From: Stenotrophomonas sp. 24(2023)
GTDB taxonomy: Bacteria; Pseudomonadota; Gammaproteobacteria; Xanthomonadales; Xanthomonadaceae
Length of the DNA: 64,000 nt
NCBI RefSeq assembly: GCF_030913365.1
Contig: NZ_CP133160.1
Span: forward strand, 2,270,001 to 2,334,000
Direction of reading: 5' to 3'
Position 1 is the stretch's first letter; every line of letters starts with the position of its first letter. The translations under genes and the position numbers were made by a program. Under the pieces are notes generated by a model. That model searched no databases, was not told where the DNA came from, and saw only the letters and a list, made by a program, of their open reading frames with translations. This document shows, in pieces, positions 17,285 to 25,526 of this stretch.

Positions 17285-18895
17285 ATGGCGCACTCGGCAG
17301 TTGGGCACGACGACCACCACGGTCACCAGCAGGGCTTTTTCGAGCGTTGGTTCTTCTCGACCAACCACAAGGACATCGGCACGCTGTACCTGGGTTTCAG
17401 CTTCATCATGTTCATCATCGGCGCGGCGATGAGCGTGGTGATCCGCGCCGAGCTGGCGCAGCCGGGCCTGCAGTTCGTCAAGCCTGAATTCTTCAACCAG
17501 ATGACCACCGTGCATGCGCTGGTGATGATCTTCGGCGGCGTGATGCCGGCCTTCGTCGGCCTGGCCAACTGGATGATCCCGATGCAGATCGGCGCGCCGG
17601 ACATGGCCCTGCCGCGCATGAACAACTGGTCGTTCTGGCTGCTGCCGGTGGCCTTCAGCCTGCTGCTGCTGACCTTCTTCCTGCCCGGTGGCGCGCCGGC
17701 CGGTGGCTGGACGCTGTACCCGCCGCTGTCGCTGCAGGGCGGTTACAACGTGGCCTTCACCGTGTTCGCCATCCACGTGGCCGGCATCAGTTCGATCATG
17801 GGCGCGATCAACATCATCGCCACCGTGCTGAACATGCGGGCGCCGGGCATCGACCTGCTGAAGATGCCGATCTTCTGCTGGGCCTGGCTGATCACTGCCT
17901 TCCTGCTGATCGCGGTGATGCCGGTGCTGGCCGGTGCGGTGACCATGCTGCTGACCGACAAGTTCTTCGGCACCAGCTTCTTCAATGCCGCCGGTGGCGG
18001 TGACCCGGTGATGTTCCAGCACATCTTCTGGTTCTTCGGGCACCCGGAGGTCTACATCATGATCCTGCCGGCCTTCGGCGTGGTCAGCGAGATCATCCCG
18101 ACCTTCAGCCGCAAGCCGCTGTTCGGCTACCAGGCGATGGTCTACGCCACGGCGGCCATCGCCTTCCTGTCGTTCATCGTCTGGGCCCACCACATGTTCA
18201 CCGTGGGCATGCCGCTGGGCGGCGAGATCTACTTCATGTTCGCCACCATGCTGATCTCCATCCCGACCGGGGTGAAGGTGTTCAACTGGGTCAGCACGAT
18301 GTGGCGCGGTTCGCTGACCTTCGAAGCGCCGATGCTGTGGTCGGTGGCGTTCGTGATCCTGTTCACCATCGGTGGCTTCTCCGGCCTGATGCTGGCCATC
18401 GTGGCCGCTGATTTCCAGTACCACGACACCTACTTCGTCGTGGCCCACTTCCACTACGTGCTGGTGACCGGCGCAGTGTTCGCGCTGATCGCCGCGGTGT
18501 ACTACTGGTGGCCGAAGTGGACCGGGCGCATGTACAGCGAAAAGTGGGCCAAGGTGCACTTCTGGTGGTCGATCGTGTTCGTCAACCTGCTGTTCTTCCC
18601 ACAGCACTTCCTGGGCCTGGCCGGCATGCCGCGCCGCATTCCCGACTATTCGGTGGCCTTCGCCGACTGGAACCTGATCAGCTCCATCGGTGCGTTCGGC
18701 ATGTTCGTCACCCCGTTCATGATGGCGGCGATCCTGCTGTCTTCGCTGCGCAACGGTGAAAAGGCCGAGGCCCGTTCCTGGGAGGGCGCGCGCGGCCTGG
18801 AGTGGACGGTGCCGTCGCCGGCACCGGCGCATACCTTCACCACGCCGCCGACGATCCGCCCGGGCGACCTGGCCCACGATGACATCACGCATTGA
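17285..18895 (+). CDS. ctaD: Cytochrome c oxidase subunit I
   Basis: 536-residue catalytic subunit with twelve transmembrane helices. It begins at the ATG giving MAHSAVGHDDHH. Heme-copper oxidase signatures are intact: FSTNHKDIGTLYL at the start, the HPEVY motif whose His and Tyr are cross-linked at the copper B site (FWFFGHPEVYIMILP), the HH pair in WAHHMFTVG, and VVAHFHYVL holding the two heme ligands. It is the enzyme that reduces oxygen to water and pumps protons in the inner membrane. It is followed within nine bases by a small membrane protein gene. Confidence 0.98.
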   Translation: MAHSAVGHDDHHGHQQGFFERWFFSTNHKDIGTLYLGFSFIMFIIGAAMSVVIRAELAQPGLQFVKPEFFNQMTTVHALVMIFGGVMPAFVGLANWMIPMQIGAPDMALPRMNNWSFWLLPVAFSLLLLTFFLPGGAPAGGWTLYPPLSLQGGYNVAFTVFAIHVAGISSIMGAINIIATVLNMRAPGIDLLKMPIFCWAWLITAFLLIAVMPVLAGAVTMLLTDKFFGTSFFNAAGGGDPVMFQHIFWFFGHPEVYIMILPAFGVVSEIIPTFSRKPLFGYQAMVYATAAIAFLSFIVWAHHMFTVGMPLGGEIYFMFATMLISIPTGVKVFNWVSTMWRGSLTFEAPMLWSVAFVILFTIGGFSGLMLAIVAADFQYHDTYFVVAHFHYVLVTGAVFALIAAVYYWWPKWTGRMYSEKWAKVHFWWSIVFVNLLFFPQHFLGLAGMPRRIPDYSVAFADWNLISSIGAFGMFVTPFMMAAILLSSLRNGEKAEARSWEGARGLEWTVPSPAPAHTFTTPPTIRPGDLAHDDITH

Positions 18896-18903
18896 GGTGG
18901 GGC

Positions 18904-19104
18904 ATGCATAACGAAAGCCCGATCATTCCGTGCAGAGCCGAGCCACGTACGGCTGAAAGCGCGGCACAGGCCCCCACGCCGCCGGGCATGGCCGGGCTGC
19001 AGCACCAGCAGCGCCAGCGTGCCCGTCGCACCGCCTTGTGGGTGGGCGGCGTGGCCCTGCTGGTCTACGTCGGCTTCATCCTCAGCGGGGTGGTCGGGCG
19101 ATGA
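18904..19104 (+). CDS. Small single-helix membrane protein of the oxidase operon
   Basis: 66-residue protein with a hydrophilic N-terminus and one C-terminal transmembrane helix preceded by arginines ([18 protein letters not shown]). The start ATG follows GAGGTGGGG; a TTG four codons upstream is less likely. Its stop overlaps the ctaG start (ATGA). Position and shape resemble the short 'cytochrome oxidase small assembly proteins' found before ctaG in many proteobacteria; the role is inferred from that. Confidence 0.8.
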   Translation: MHNESPIIPCRAEPRTAESAAQAPTPPGMAGLQHQQRQRARRTALWVGGVALLVYVGFILSGVVGR

Positions 19105-19691
19105 GTGATACCCCGGCCAGCACGCCGTCGCGCCACGCGGGCCTGCCACGGCTGATCGGCGTGGCCGTGGCGGTGTTCCTGCTGACGTTCTCGCTGGTGC
19201 CGCTGTACCGCATCGCCTGCGAGAAGGTCTTTGGCGTGCGCCTGGAGCGCGGCCCGGGGGCGCAGGCCAGTGCAGCGGCAGCCGCCGGCAAGCGCACCGT
19301 GCGGGTGGAATTCGATGGCGGGGTGAACTCGAAGCTGCCCTGGGCCTTCCACCCCGAGCAGCTGACGATGGATGTGGTGCCCGGCGAGCTCAACGAGGCG
19401 CTGTATTTCGCCCGCAACGACAGCGATGCCGCCCTGGTGGGCAGCGCGGTGCCCTCGGTGGCGCCGGCGCGTGCATCGGGGTACTTCAGCAAGACCGAAT
19501 GCTTCTGCTTCACCGCGCAGACCCTGCAGGCCGGCGAGAAACGCGACATGCCCGTGCGCTTCATCGTCGACCCGGACCTGCCGCCGGAAATCAAGACGAT
19601 CACGCTGTCCTACACCTTCTACAAGAACGACGCGCTGTCGGCGCGGCTGGCTCCGGCCGCCGCACCGCTGGCCGTGCACGCCGCTCCCTGA
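19101..19691 (+). CDS. ctaG: Cytochrome c oxidase assembly protein CtaG/Cox11
   Basis: 196-residue periplasmic copper chaperone anchored by one N-terminal helix (about 18-38). The copper-binding cysteines are present: CFCF in KTECFCF (Cys134, Cys136) and Cys40 just after the helix. Cox11 family proteins deliver copper to the copper B site of subunit I. The gene overlaps its upstream neighbour by four bases and lies 11 bp before ctaE. Confidence 0.96.
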   Translation: MSDTPASTPSRHAGLPRLIGVAVAVFLLTFSLVPLYRIACEKVFGVRLERGPGAQASAAAAAGKRTVRVEFDGGVNSKLPWAFHPEQLTMDVVPGELNEALYFARNDSDAALVGSAVPSVAPARASGYFSKTECFCFTAQTLQAGEKRDMPVRFIVDPDLPPEIKTITLSYTFYKNDALSARLAPAAAPLAVHAAP

Positions 19692-19702
19692 GGACACCGA
19701 CC

Positions 19703-20578
19703 ATGGCCCAGCCGCCGACCGATGCCAACGTGTACTTCGTCCCCAGCCACAGCCGATGGCCGTTCGTCGGTTCCATCGCGATGATGGTCACCATGGTCGG
19801 GGTGGCCAGCTGGCTCAACGATGCCGGGTGGGGAAAATGGACCTTCTATGCCGGCCTGGTGATGCTGGTGCTGACCCTGTTCTGGTGGTTCAGCGATGTG
19901 GTGCGCGAGTCGCAGGCCGGGCACTACAACCGCCAGGTGGACGGCTCGTTCCGCATGGGCATGGTCTGGTTCATTTTTTCCGAGGTGATGTTCTTCGGTG
20001 CGTTCTTCGGCGCGCTGTTCTACACCCGCACGCTGGGGCTGCCGTGGCTGGGCGGCGAGGGCGACGGGGTGATGACCAATGAACTGCTGTGGGACGGTTA
20101 CTCGGCGGCCTGGCCGACCAACGGCCCCGGTGCCATCGGCGGCCACTTCCAGACCATTCCGGCCTGGGGCCTGCCGCTGATCAACACGCTGATCCTGCTC
20201 ACCTCCGGCATCACCCTGACCATCGCCCACCATGCGCTCAAGGCCGGCCACCGCCGCCAGCTGCTGGTCTGGCTGGGGCTGACCGTGCTGCTGGGTGCCT
20301 TCTTCCTGACCCTGCAGGCCGAGGAATACATCCACGCCTACAAGGAACTCAACCTCACCCTGGGCTCGGGCATCTACGGGTCCACCTTCTTCATGCTGAC
20401 CGGCTTCCACGGCGCGCACGTGCTGCTGGGCACGATCATGCTGGTGGTGATGTGGCTGCGCTCGGCCAAGGGCCACTTCACCCGCGACAACCACTTCGGT
20501 TTCGAAGCGGCGGCCTGGTACTGGCACTTCGTCGATGTGGTGTGGCTGATGCTGTTCCTGTTCGTCTACGTGCTCTGA
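19703..20578 (+). CDS. ctaE: Cytochrome c oxidase subunit III
   Basis: 291-residue membrane subunit with seven helices, starting MAQPPTDANVYFVP. Typical subunit III sequence is seen: FSEVMFFGAFFGALFY, LQAEEYIHAYKELN and the C-terminal GFEAAAWYWHFVDVVWLMLF. It stabilises the oxidase core. The ORF could extend upstream but only over the ctaG frame, so the ATG at 19703 was chosen. Confidence 0.97.
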   Translation: MAQPPTDANVYFVPSHSRWPFVGSIAMMVTMVGVASWLNDAGWGKWTFYAGLVMLVLTLFWWFSDVVRESQAGHYNRQVDGSFRMGMVWFIFSEVMFFGAFFGALFYTRTLGLPWLGGEGDGVMTNELLWDGYSAAWPTNGPGAIGGHFQTIPAWGLPLINTLILLTSGITLTIAHHALKAGHRRQLLVWLGLTVLLGAFFLTLQAEEYIHAYKELNLTLGSGIYGSTFFMLTGFHGAHVLLGTIMLVVMWLRSAKGHFTRDNHFGFEAAAWYWHFVDVVWLMLFLFVYVL

Positions 20579-20596
20579 GCACGCGGCGCGGCGGCG

Positions 20597-20815
20597 TCAG
20601 CCGCCGATGCCATGCGGCTTGATCCACCCCGTATAGATGCCGATGACCACCAGCACGATGAGCGCCACCGACAGCGCGATGCGCCGGGTCAATGCGTTCA
20701 CCGTGCGCTTGGTCTGCCCGCGGTCGACCAGCAGGTAGTACAGGCCGGCCCCCAGGTTCCAGATGATGACGATCAGAAACGCGATAACCAGCAGGGTCTT
20801 CAGCGAATCGCTCAT
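20597..20815 (-). CDS. Small twin-transmembrane protein (DUF2909-like), opposite strand inside the oxidase cluster
   Basis: 72-residue protein of two transmembrane helices separated by a short basic, Gly-containing segment (LVDRGQTKRTVNALTRR). The arrangement and sequence GAGLYYLLVDRG match the twin TM (DUF2909) proteins often found beside cytochrome oxidase genes. It faces ctaE convergently with 18 bp between stops and is divergent from the SURF1 gene, so its promoter must lie in the 57-bp gap that also serves SURF1. The role is unknown. Confidence 0.85.
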   Translation of the reverse strand: MSDSLKTLLVIAFLIVIIWNLGAGLYYLLVDRGQTKRTVNALTRRIALSVALIVLVVIGIYTGWIKPHGIGG

Positions 20816-20872
20816 GCAGGGCTCGGTGGCAGGGTGGTGGCGCCTATCTGACCGTGTTTGCACGGACTTGTC

Positions 20873-21586
20873 ATGATGCGCCAGCACACGCGCGTGATCG
20901 GGTGGGCGGCGGCGCTGCTGGCGATGGCCGGTTTCAGTGCCCTGGGCGGCTGGCAGCTGCAGCGCATGCAGGCCAAGCAGGCCCTGCTGGATGCGCAGGG
21001 CCCGGCCCTTGCCCGGGTGATGCCACTGCAGCAGGCGCTGGCCGCGGCCGGGCCGCTGCACGGGGTGGCCGACCACGGCCGTTTCCTGCCCGGGGTGGTG
21101 CTGCTGGACAACCAGATACGGCACGGCCGCGCCGGGGTGAAGATCTACCGTCCGTTCCGCAGCGACAGTGGTGCGCTGGTGCTGGCCGACCTGGGCTGGC
21201 GCGCGCTGCCGGCGGACCGGCAGTTGCCGCACCCTCCCGCGCCGCCATCACCGGTGGCCGTGCGGGGCCTGCTGGCTCCGGCCCCTGCCCCGGGGCTGGC
21301 GCTGGGGCCGGCGTTCGTGCCCGGCACGGGAACCGGGCAATGGCTGGCCAGCCGCCTGCCGGCACCGGGCCTGGCCGCCGTGCTGGGGGTGCCGGGGCTG
21401 CCCGACCGCGTGCTGCGCCTGGACCCGGCACTGCCCTTCGGCGACGAGCGCGATCTGGAACTGCTGCCCAACACCCTGCCGCCCGAGCGCCACCTGGGCT
21501 ATGCCGTGCAGTGGTTCGGCCTGGCACTGACCGTGCTGGTCGTTGCGCTGGTGCTGGAATGGCGCCGCCGCCGCGCGGCCAGGTAG
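20873..21586 (+). CDS. SURF1 family protein (cytochrome oxidase biogenesis)
   Basis: 237-residue protein with a transmembrane helix at each end (about 8-28 and 212-230) and a periplasmic domain between, the SURF1 layout. The N-terminal GGWQLQRMQAKQ and C-terminal LGYAVQWFGLALT are typical family signatures. SURF1/Shy1 helps insert heme a into subunit I. The start is ATG-ATG at 20873/20876; an in-frame TTG at 20858 is less likely. It begins the second half of the oxidase cluster. Confidence 0.92.
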   Translation: MMRQHTRVIGWAAALLAMAGFSALGGWQLQRMQAKQALLDAQGPALARVMPLQQALAAAGPLHGVADHGRFLPGVVLLDNQIRHGRAGVKIYRPFRSDSGALVLADLGWRALPADRQLPHPPAPPSPVAVRGLLAPAPAPGLALGPAFVPGTGTGQWLASRLPAPGLAAVLGVPGLPDRVLRLDPALPFGDERDLELLPNTLPPERHLGYAVQWFGLALTVLVVALVLEWRRRRAAR

Positions 21587-21629
21587 TGCCGGCGGCATCC
21601 TTGTACCCAACCATGAGAAAATCGTGCCC

Positions 21630-22208
21630 ATGAATGCAGCCTCGTCCCCGCAGTCCCCCGCGCGCGGCACTGGCCGCCGTACCCTGCTGCTGCTGTTTGC
21701 CGTGTTCTTCGGTGCGATGGCGCTGGCCGGGGTGCTGCGCTTTTCCGGCTGGCAGCCGGCCGGGCACCGCAACGTGGGCCAGCTGCTGCAGCCCCCGGTG
21801 GACCTGCGCGGGCAGCCGCCACGGCTGGCCACCGGCCAGCCCTATGCCTGGACCGGAGGCGAGCACAAGGTCTGGCGCGTGCTGGTCGCCCCCGGCGCGC
21901 AGTGCGATGCACAGTGCGTCACTTTGTCGCAGGGCTTGGCGAAGATGTGGCAGCTGTTCGGCCATAACGCCGATAATGTGGAGATCCTGTGGCTGGGCAC
22001 GCCACCGGCGGCCATCGCCCCGTTGCCTGCGTTGCGTGCGCTGGCTCCCGCACCGGCGCTGCGCGCGGCGCTGCCCGGCGTCGATGACCCCGCCGGCCTG
22101 CCGGTCTACGTGGTCGATCCGAATGGCTTCGTGATCATGCGCCATGCCCCCGGTAGTGATCTGGGGGGCCTGCGCAAGGACCTGGCCACGTTGCTGAAAC
22201 TGAAGTGA
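21630..22208 (+). CDS. SCO-like membrane-anchored thioredoxin-fold protein
   Basis: 192-residue protein with one N-terminal helix (about 18-37) and a periplasmic domain. The segment VAPGAQCDAQCVTLSQGL holds a CxxxC pair (Cys92, Cys96), and YVVDPNGFVIMRHAPG resembles the later strand of SCO1/SenC proteins. SCO proteins metallate or reduce the copper A site; this gene sits where a SCO1 gene would be expected, between SURF1 and ctaA. The fold is divergent from standard SCO1 and the expected distal His is not clearly placed, so copper binding is inference. Confidence 0.75.
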   Translation: MNAASSPQSPARGTGRRTLLLLFAVFFGAMALAGVLRFSGWQPAGHRNVGQLLQPPVDLRGQPPRLATGQPYAWTGGEHKVWRVLVAPGAQCDAQCVTLSQGLAKMWQLFGHNADNVEILWLGTPPAAIAPLPALRALAPAPALRAALPGVDDPAGLPVYVVDPNGFVIMRHAPGSDLGGLRKDLATLLKLK

Positions 22209-22218
22209 GTCCTGTTTG

Positions 22219-23382
22219 ATGAGCCTTTCCGCGCGCCCGGCGCTGCAGCGAAATTTCCACCGCCTGGCCTGGTTCGCCATGATCATGACGGCGAGCACGA
22301 TCATGTTCGGTGCGTTCGTTCGCCTGTCCGACGCCGGCCTGAGCTGCCCGGACTGGCCGACCTGCTATGGCCGTGCCACCTGGCCGCAGCACATCGAGGA
22401 AACCGTCGGCCACCCGGCCGCCGAGATCCGCCCGCTGGAAACGCACAAGGCCTGGCGTGAACAGGTGCACCGCTTCCTGGCCGGCGCACTGGGCATCGAG
22501 ATCCTCACCCTGGCCCTGCTGGCCACCCGCAAGCGGCGTTTTGGAAGCACGGCGGTCGTCACCGCCTGCGTGCTGGTGGCCGCCGGCATACCGTTGTACA
22601 TGGCCGGCTGGCACGGAACGGCCAGTGCGCTGGCGCTGATCGGCGAGGCGATACTGCTGATCGCCGCGCTGCGCTGGAGCAACATCGACCTGGCGCGCGC
22701 GGCGGTGCTGACCCTGGCGGTGGTGATTTTCCAGGCGCTGCTGGGCATGTGGACGGTCACCCTGCTGCTCAAGCCCATCGTGGTGATGGGCCACCTGCTG
22801 GGCGGCATGCTGATGTTCGCGCTGCTGGCCTGGATGGCCTGGCGCGCGACCCACCTGCCGATCACACTGGCCGAGGCGCCCAAGCTGAAATGGCTGCTGC
22901 GCATCGGCGTGGCGGTGCTGGTCACCCAGATCGCCCTGGGCGGCTGGGTCAGCGCCAACTACGCCGCGCTGGCCTGCGGCGGCGGCAGCCTGTCGCTGGA
23001 CAACTTCCCACGCTGTGCCAACCAGTGGTGGCCGCAGCACAACTTCGTCGAAGGCTTCACCCTGTGGCGTGGCATCGGCGTGGATTACGAAGGGGGCGTG
23101 CTCGATGGGGCCTCGCGCATCGCCATCCAGATGGCGCACCGCCTGTTCGCGATCGTGGTGGCCGCCTACCTGCTGTGGCTGGGCCTGCGCCTGTTCCGCC
23201 TGCCCAGCATGCGCTGCTGGGCCGCAGCCCTGGTGCTGCTGCTGGTGGCCCAGGTCAGCCTGGGCATCCTCAATGTGAAGCTGGCCCTGCCGCTGGAAGT
23301 AGCGGTGATGCACAACGGCGTGGCCGTTGCCCTGTTGTTCGTGCTGGTCAGCCTGCTGGCCCGCCTGCGTGCCCCGGACTGA
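22219..23382 (+). CDS. ctaA: Heme A synthase, COX15/CtaA family
   Basis: 387-residue protein with eight transmembrane helices in two four-helix halves. Recognisable family parts are [22 protein letters not shown] after helix 1, [17 protein letters not shown] with heme-ligand histidines, the later [11 protein letters not shown], and [10 protein letters not shown] near the end. It oxidises the heme O methyl group to make heme A. The ATG at 22219 lies 10 bp after the SCO-like gene. It is four bases from ctaB, consistent with a shared operon. Confidence 0.95.
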   Translation: MSLSARPALQRNFHRLAWFAMIMTASTIMFGAFVRLSDAGLSCPDWPTCYGRATWPQHIEETVGHPAAEIRPLETHKAWREQVHRFLAGALGIEILTLALLATRKRRFGSTAVVTACVLVAAGIPLYMAGWHGTASALALIGEAILLIAALRWSNIDLARAAVLTLAVVIFQALLGMWTVTLLLKPIVVMGHLLGGMLMFALLAWMAWRATHLPITLAEAPKLKWLLRIGVAVLVTQIALGGWVSANYAALACGGGSLSLDNFPRCANQWWPQHNFVEGFTLWRGIGVDYEGGVLDGASRIAIQMAHRLFAIVVAAYLLWLGLRLFRLPSMRCWAAALVLLLVAQVSLGILNVKLALPLEVAVMHNGVAVALLFVLVSLLARLRAPD

Positions 23383-23386
23383 TTCC

Positions 23387-24280
23387 ATGTTTTCCAACTA
23401 TCGCCAGTACTGGGACCTGACCAAGCCCAAGGTCGTCGCCCTGATCGTGTTCACCGCGCTGGTGGGCATGGTGCTGGCCATCCCGGGCATGCCCAGCGCG
23501 GAGCAGCTGCGCCTGGGCGCACTGGGCTTCCTGGGCATCTGGCTGGCCGCTTCGGCGGCGGCGGCGATCAACCAGCTGCTCGATGCCCACATCGACGCGC
23601 AGATGGCGCGTACCTCGTGGCGGCCGCTGGTGGTGGGCAAGGTCAAGCCGTGGCAGGTGCTGGTGTTTGCCGGCGTGCTGATCGTGCTGTCGATGGCCAT
23701 CCTGGTGCTGTGGGTCAACCTCATCACCGCGGTGCTGACCTTCGCCTCGCTGATCGGCTATGCGGTGGTCTACACCGTCTACCTCAAGCGCGCGACCTCG
23801 CAGAACATCGTCATCGGCGGCCTGGCCGGCGCGATGCCGCCGATGCTGGGCTGGGCGGCGATCACCGGCATGCAGGGCCCATCGGACTGGGCGTATTCAT
23901 CGCTGCTGGTGCTGATCATCTTCATCTGGACCCCGCCGCACTTCTGGGCCCTGGCGATCTTCCGCCGCGAGGACTACGCCAAGGCCAAGATCCCGATGCT
24001 GCCGGTGACCCACGGTGTGGTGCATACGCGCCGGCAGATCCTGGCCTATTCGCTGGTACTGGCCCTGGTGTGCGTGGTGCCGTACCTGGTGGGCATGAGC
24101 GGTGCGTTCTACCTGGGCGGGGCGATCGTGCTCAACGCGGTGTTCCTCTGGTACGCCTGGCGCATGCAGAACCCGCCGGATGAATTCTTCTCGATGAAGA
24201 TGTTCCACTGGTCCATCGTCTACCTGATGGCCCTGTTCGCGTTCCTGCTGGTGGATCACTGGATCCTGCCCTGGCTGTGA
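23387..24280 (+). CDS. ctaB: Heme O synthase (protoheme IX farnesyltransferase)
   Basis: 297-residue UbiA-type prenyltransferase with about nine helices. The prenyl-diphosphate binding motif [20 protein letters not shown] is intact, as is the second aspartate region ([18 protein letters not shown]). It farnesylates heme B to heme O, the substrate of ctaA just upstream. It is the last gene of the oxidase/heme A cluster and is followed by two SMAG repeats. Confidence 0.96.
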   Translation: MFSNYRQYWDLTKPKVVALIVFTALVGMVLAIPGMPSAEQLRLGALGFLGIWLAASAAAAINQLLDAHIDAQMARTSWRPLVVGKVKPWQVLVFAGVLIVLSMAILVLWVNLITAVLTFASLIGYAVVYTVYLKRATSQNIVIGGLAGAMPPMLGWAAITGMQGPSDWAYSSLLVLIIFIWTPPHFWALAIFRREDYAKAKIPMLPVTHGVVHTRRQILAYSLVLALVCVVPYLVGMSGAFYLGGAIVLNAVFLWYAWRMQNPPDEFFSMKMFHWSIVYLMALFAFLLVDHWILPWL

Positions 24281-24290
24281 GGTGCGTCGG

Positions 24291-24387
24291 TATCCACGCA
24301 GGGCGTGGATCTACGGGGGGCAGGGCGAGGCCAGGTGAGCCCGGACGATATCCGGGGCCGCCCCATCCACGCATGGCGTGGATCTAC
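24291..24387 (-). repeat. Two SMAG-type REP elements
   Basis: Two inverted GTAG elements read on the minus strand, at 24291-24314 and 24364-24387: each is ATCCACGC, a 3-base loop (AGG or ATG), GCGTGGAT, then CTAC. They fill the gap between the convergent ctaB and symporter genes. Confidence 0.8.
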
Positions 24388-24425
24388 GGGCCCGGGTGGG
24401 TGTTCCCGGGGCCGCGTGGTTCTGC

Positions 24426-25424
24426 TCAGGGCGTGTGCTGTTCCACGGCCTGTGCCGCTGCTTCCCGCCCGTAACGCTGGGCGATCACGCCGCAGACGAT
24501 CAGCTGGATCTGGTGGTAGATCATCACCGGTAGCACGATCGCGCCCAGGCTGCCCCCGGCGAACAGGACCTTGGCGATCGGCACGCCGGTGGCCAGGCTC
24601 TTCTTGGAGCCGCAGAACACGATGGCGATGCGGTCCTCGCGGTTGAAGCGCAGGCCACGGGCGATGAAGCCGATCAGGGGCATGGCGATACCCAGCAGCA
24701 CCGCGGCCACCACCGCCACGGCCAGCAGTGACAGCAGCGGGGTCTTGCTCCACAGCCCTTCGGTCACGGCTTCGCCGAAGGCCGAATACACCACCAGCAG
24801 GATGGTGGCCTGGTCGGTGTAGCGCAGCAGCCCGCGCTGGCGCTCGACCCAGCCGGCGATCCACGGCCGCAGCAGGTGGCCGGCCACGAACGGCACCAGC
24901 AGCTGCAGCATGATGCCGCCGATGGCATGCAGCGGGTCGTGCACGCCGCCCTGGGTGCCGGCCAGTGCCGTCAGCAGCAGCGGGGTCAGGAACACGCCCA
25001 GGATGCTCGACAGCGATGCGCTACAGACTGCCGCCGGTACGTTGCCGCGCGCCATCGAGGTGAAGGCGATGGACGACTGCACGGTGGAGGGCAGCGTGCA
25101 CAGGAACAGCACGCCCATGTACAGCTCCGGCGTCAGCAGCCGGCCCGACAGCGGGTGGAACAGCAGTCCCAGCAGCGGGAACAGGATGAAGGTGCAGGCC
25201 AGGATGGTCAGGTGCAGCCGCCAGTGCAGCATGCCGCCGAGGATGGCCTCGCGGGGCAGGCGTGCGCCGTGCAGGAAGAACAGCGCGGCGATGGCGACGT
25301 CGGTGACATCGTCCAGCACGATGGCAGCGGCTCCGTGGGTTGGCAGCAGCGAGGCCAGCAGCACCGTGCTGAGCAGGGCCAGCGTGAAATTGTCCGGTCG
25401 CAGGCGCGACCACCAGCGGGTCAT
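24426..25424 (-). CDS. Bile acid:sodium symporter family protein (YfeH-like)
   Basis: 332-residue inner membrane protein with about ten hydrophobic helices. It has SBF-superfamily features: ALFFLHGARLPREAILGG near the N-terminus, the TLPSTVQSSIAFTSMARGN loop, and FCGSKKSLATGVPIAKVLF in the second half, as in YfeH-type members. These transport organic anions with sodium; the substrate is unknown. It is convergent to ctaB and upstream of nothing in the same operon; the dnaG block starts 100 bp before its start codon on the same strand. Confidence 0.88.
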   Translation of the reverse strand: MTRWWSRLRPDNFTLALLSTVLLASLLPTHGAAAIVLDDVTDVAIAALFFLHGARLPREAILGGMLHWRLHLTILACTFILFPLLGLLFHPLSGRLLTPELYMGVLFLCTLPSTVQSSIAFTSMARGNVPAAVCSASLSSILGVFLTPLLLTALAGTQGGVHDPLHAIGGIMLQLLVPFVAGHLLRPWIAGWVERQRGLLRYTDQATILLVVYSAFGEAVTEGLWSKTPLLSLLAVAVVAAVLLGIAMPLIGFIARGLRFNREDRIAIVFCGSKKSLATGVPIAKVLFAGGSLGAIVLPVMIYHQIQLIVCGVIAQRYGREAAAQAVEQHTP

Positions 25425-25526
25425 GGGGGACAGGCTCCTCTAGGGGGAAGGGCGATCACACAGCAAACCCCGGGCATGACGGTCGCAGCAGGCCGGTGAC
25501 TGTCCTGTCATCGCCCTGCGCGGCCA

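Noticed and set aside
16256..18892. 878-codon open frame opposite ctaC/ctaD
   Set aside because: Very high GC leaves long open antisense frames; the translation is rich in His/Arg/Gln with no domain, and it lies fully over two confident oxidase genes.
24290..24400. tRNA or riboswitch in the gap after ctaB
   Set aside because: The palindromes match GTAG-type REP units; no cloverleaf or conserved aptamer was found.
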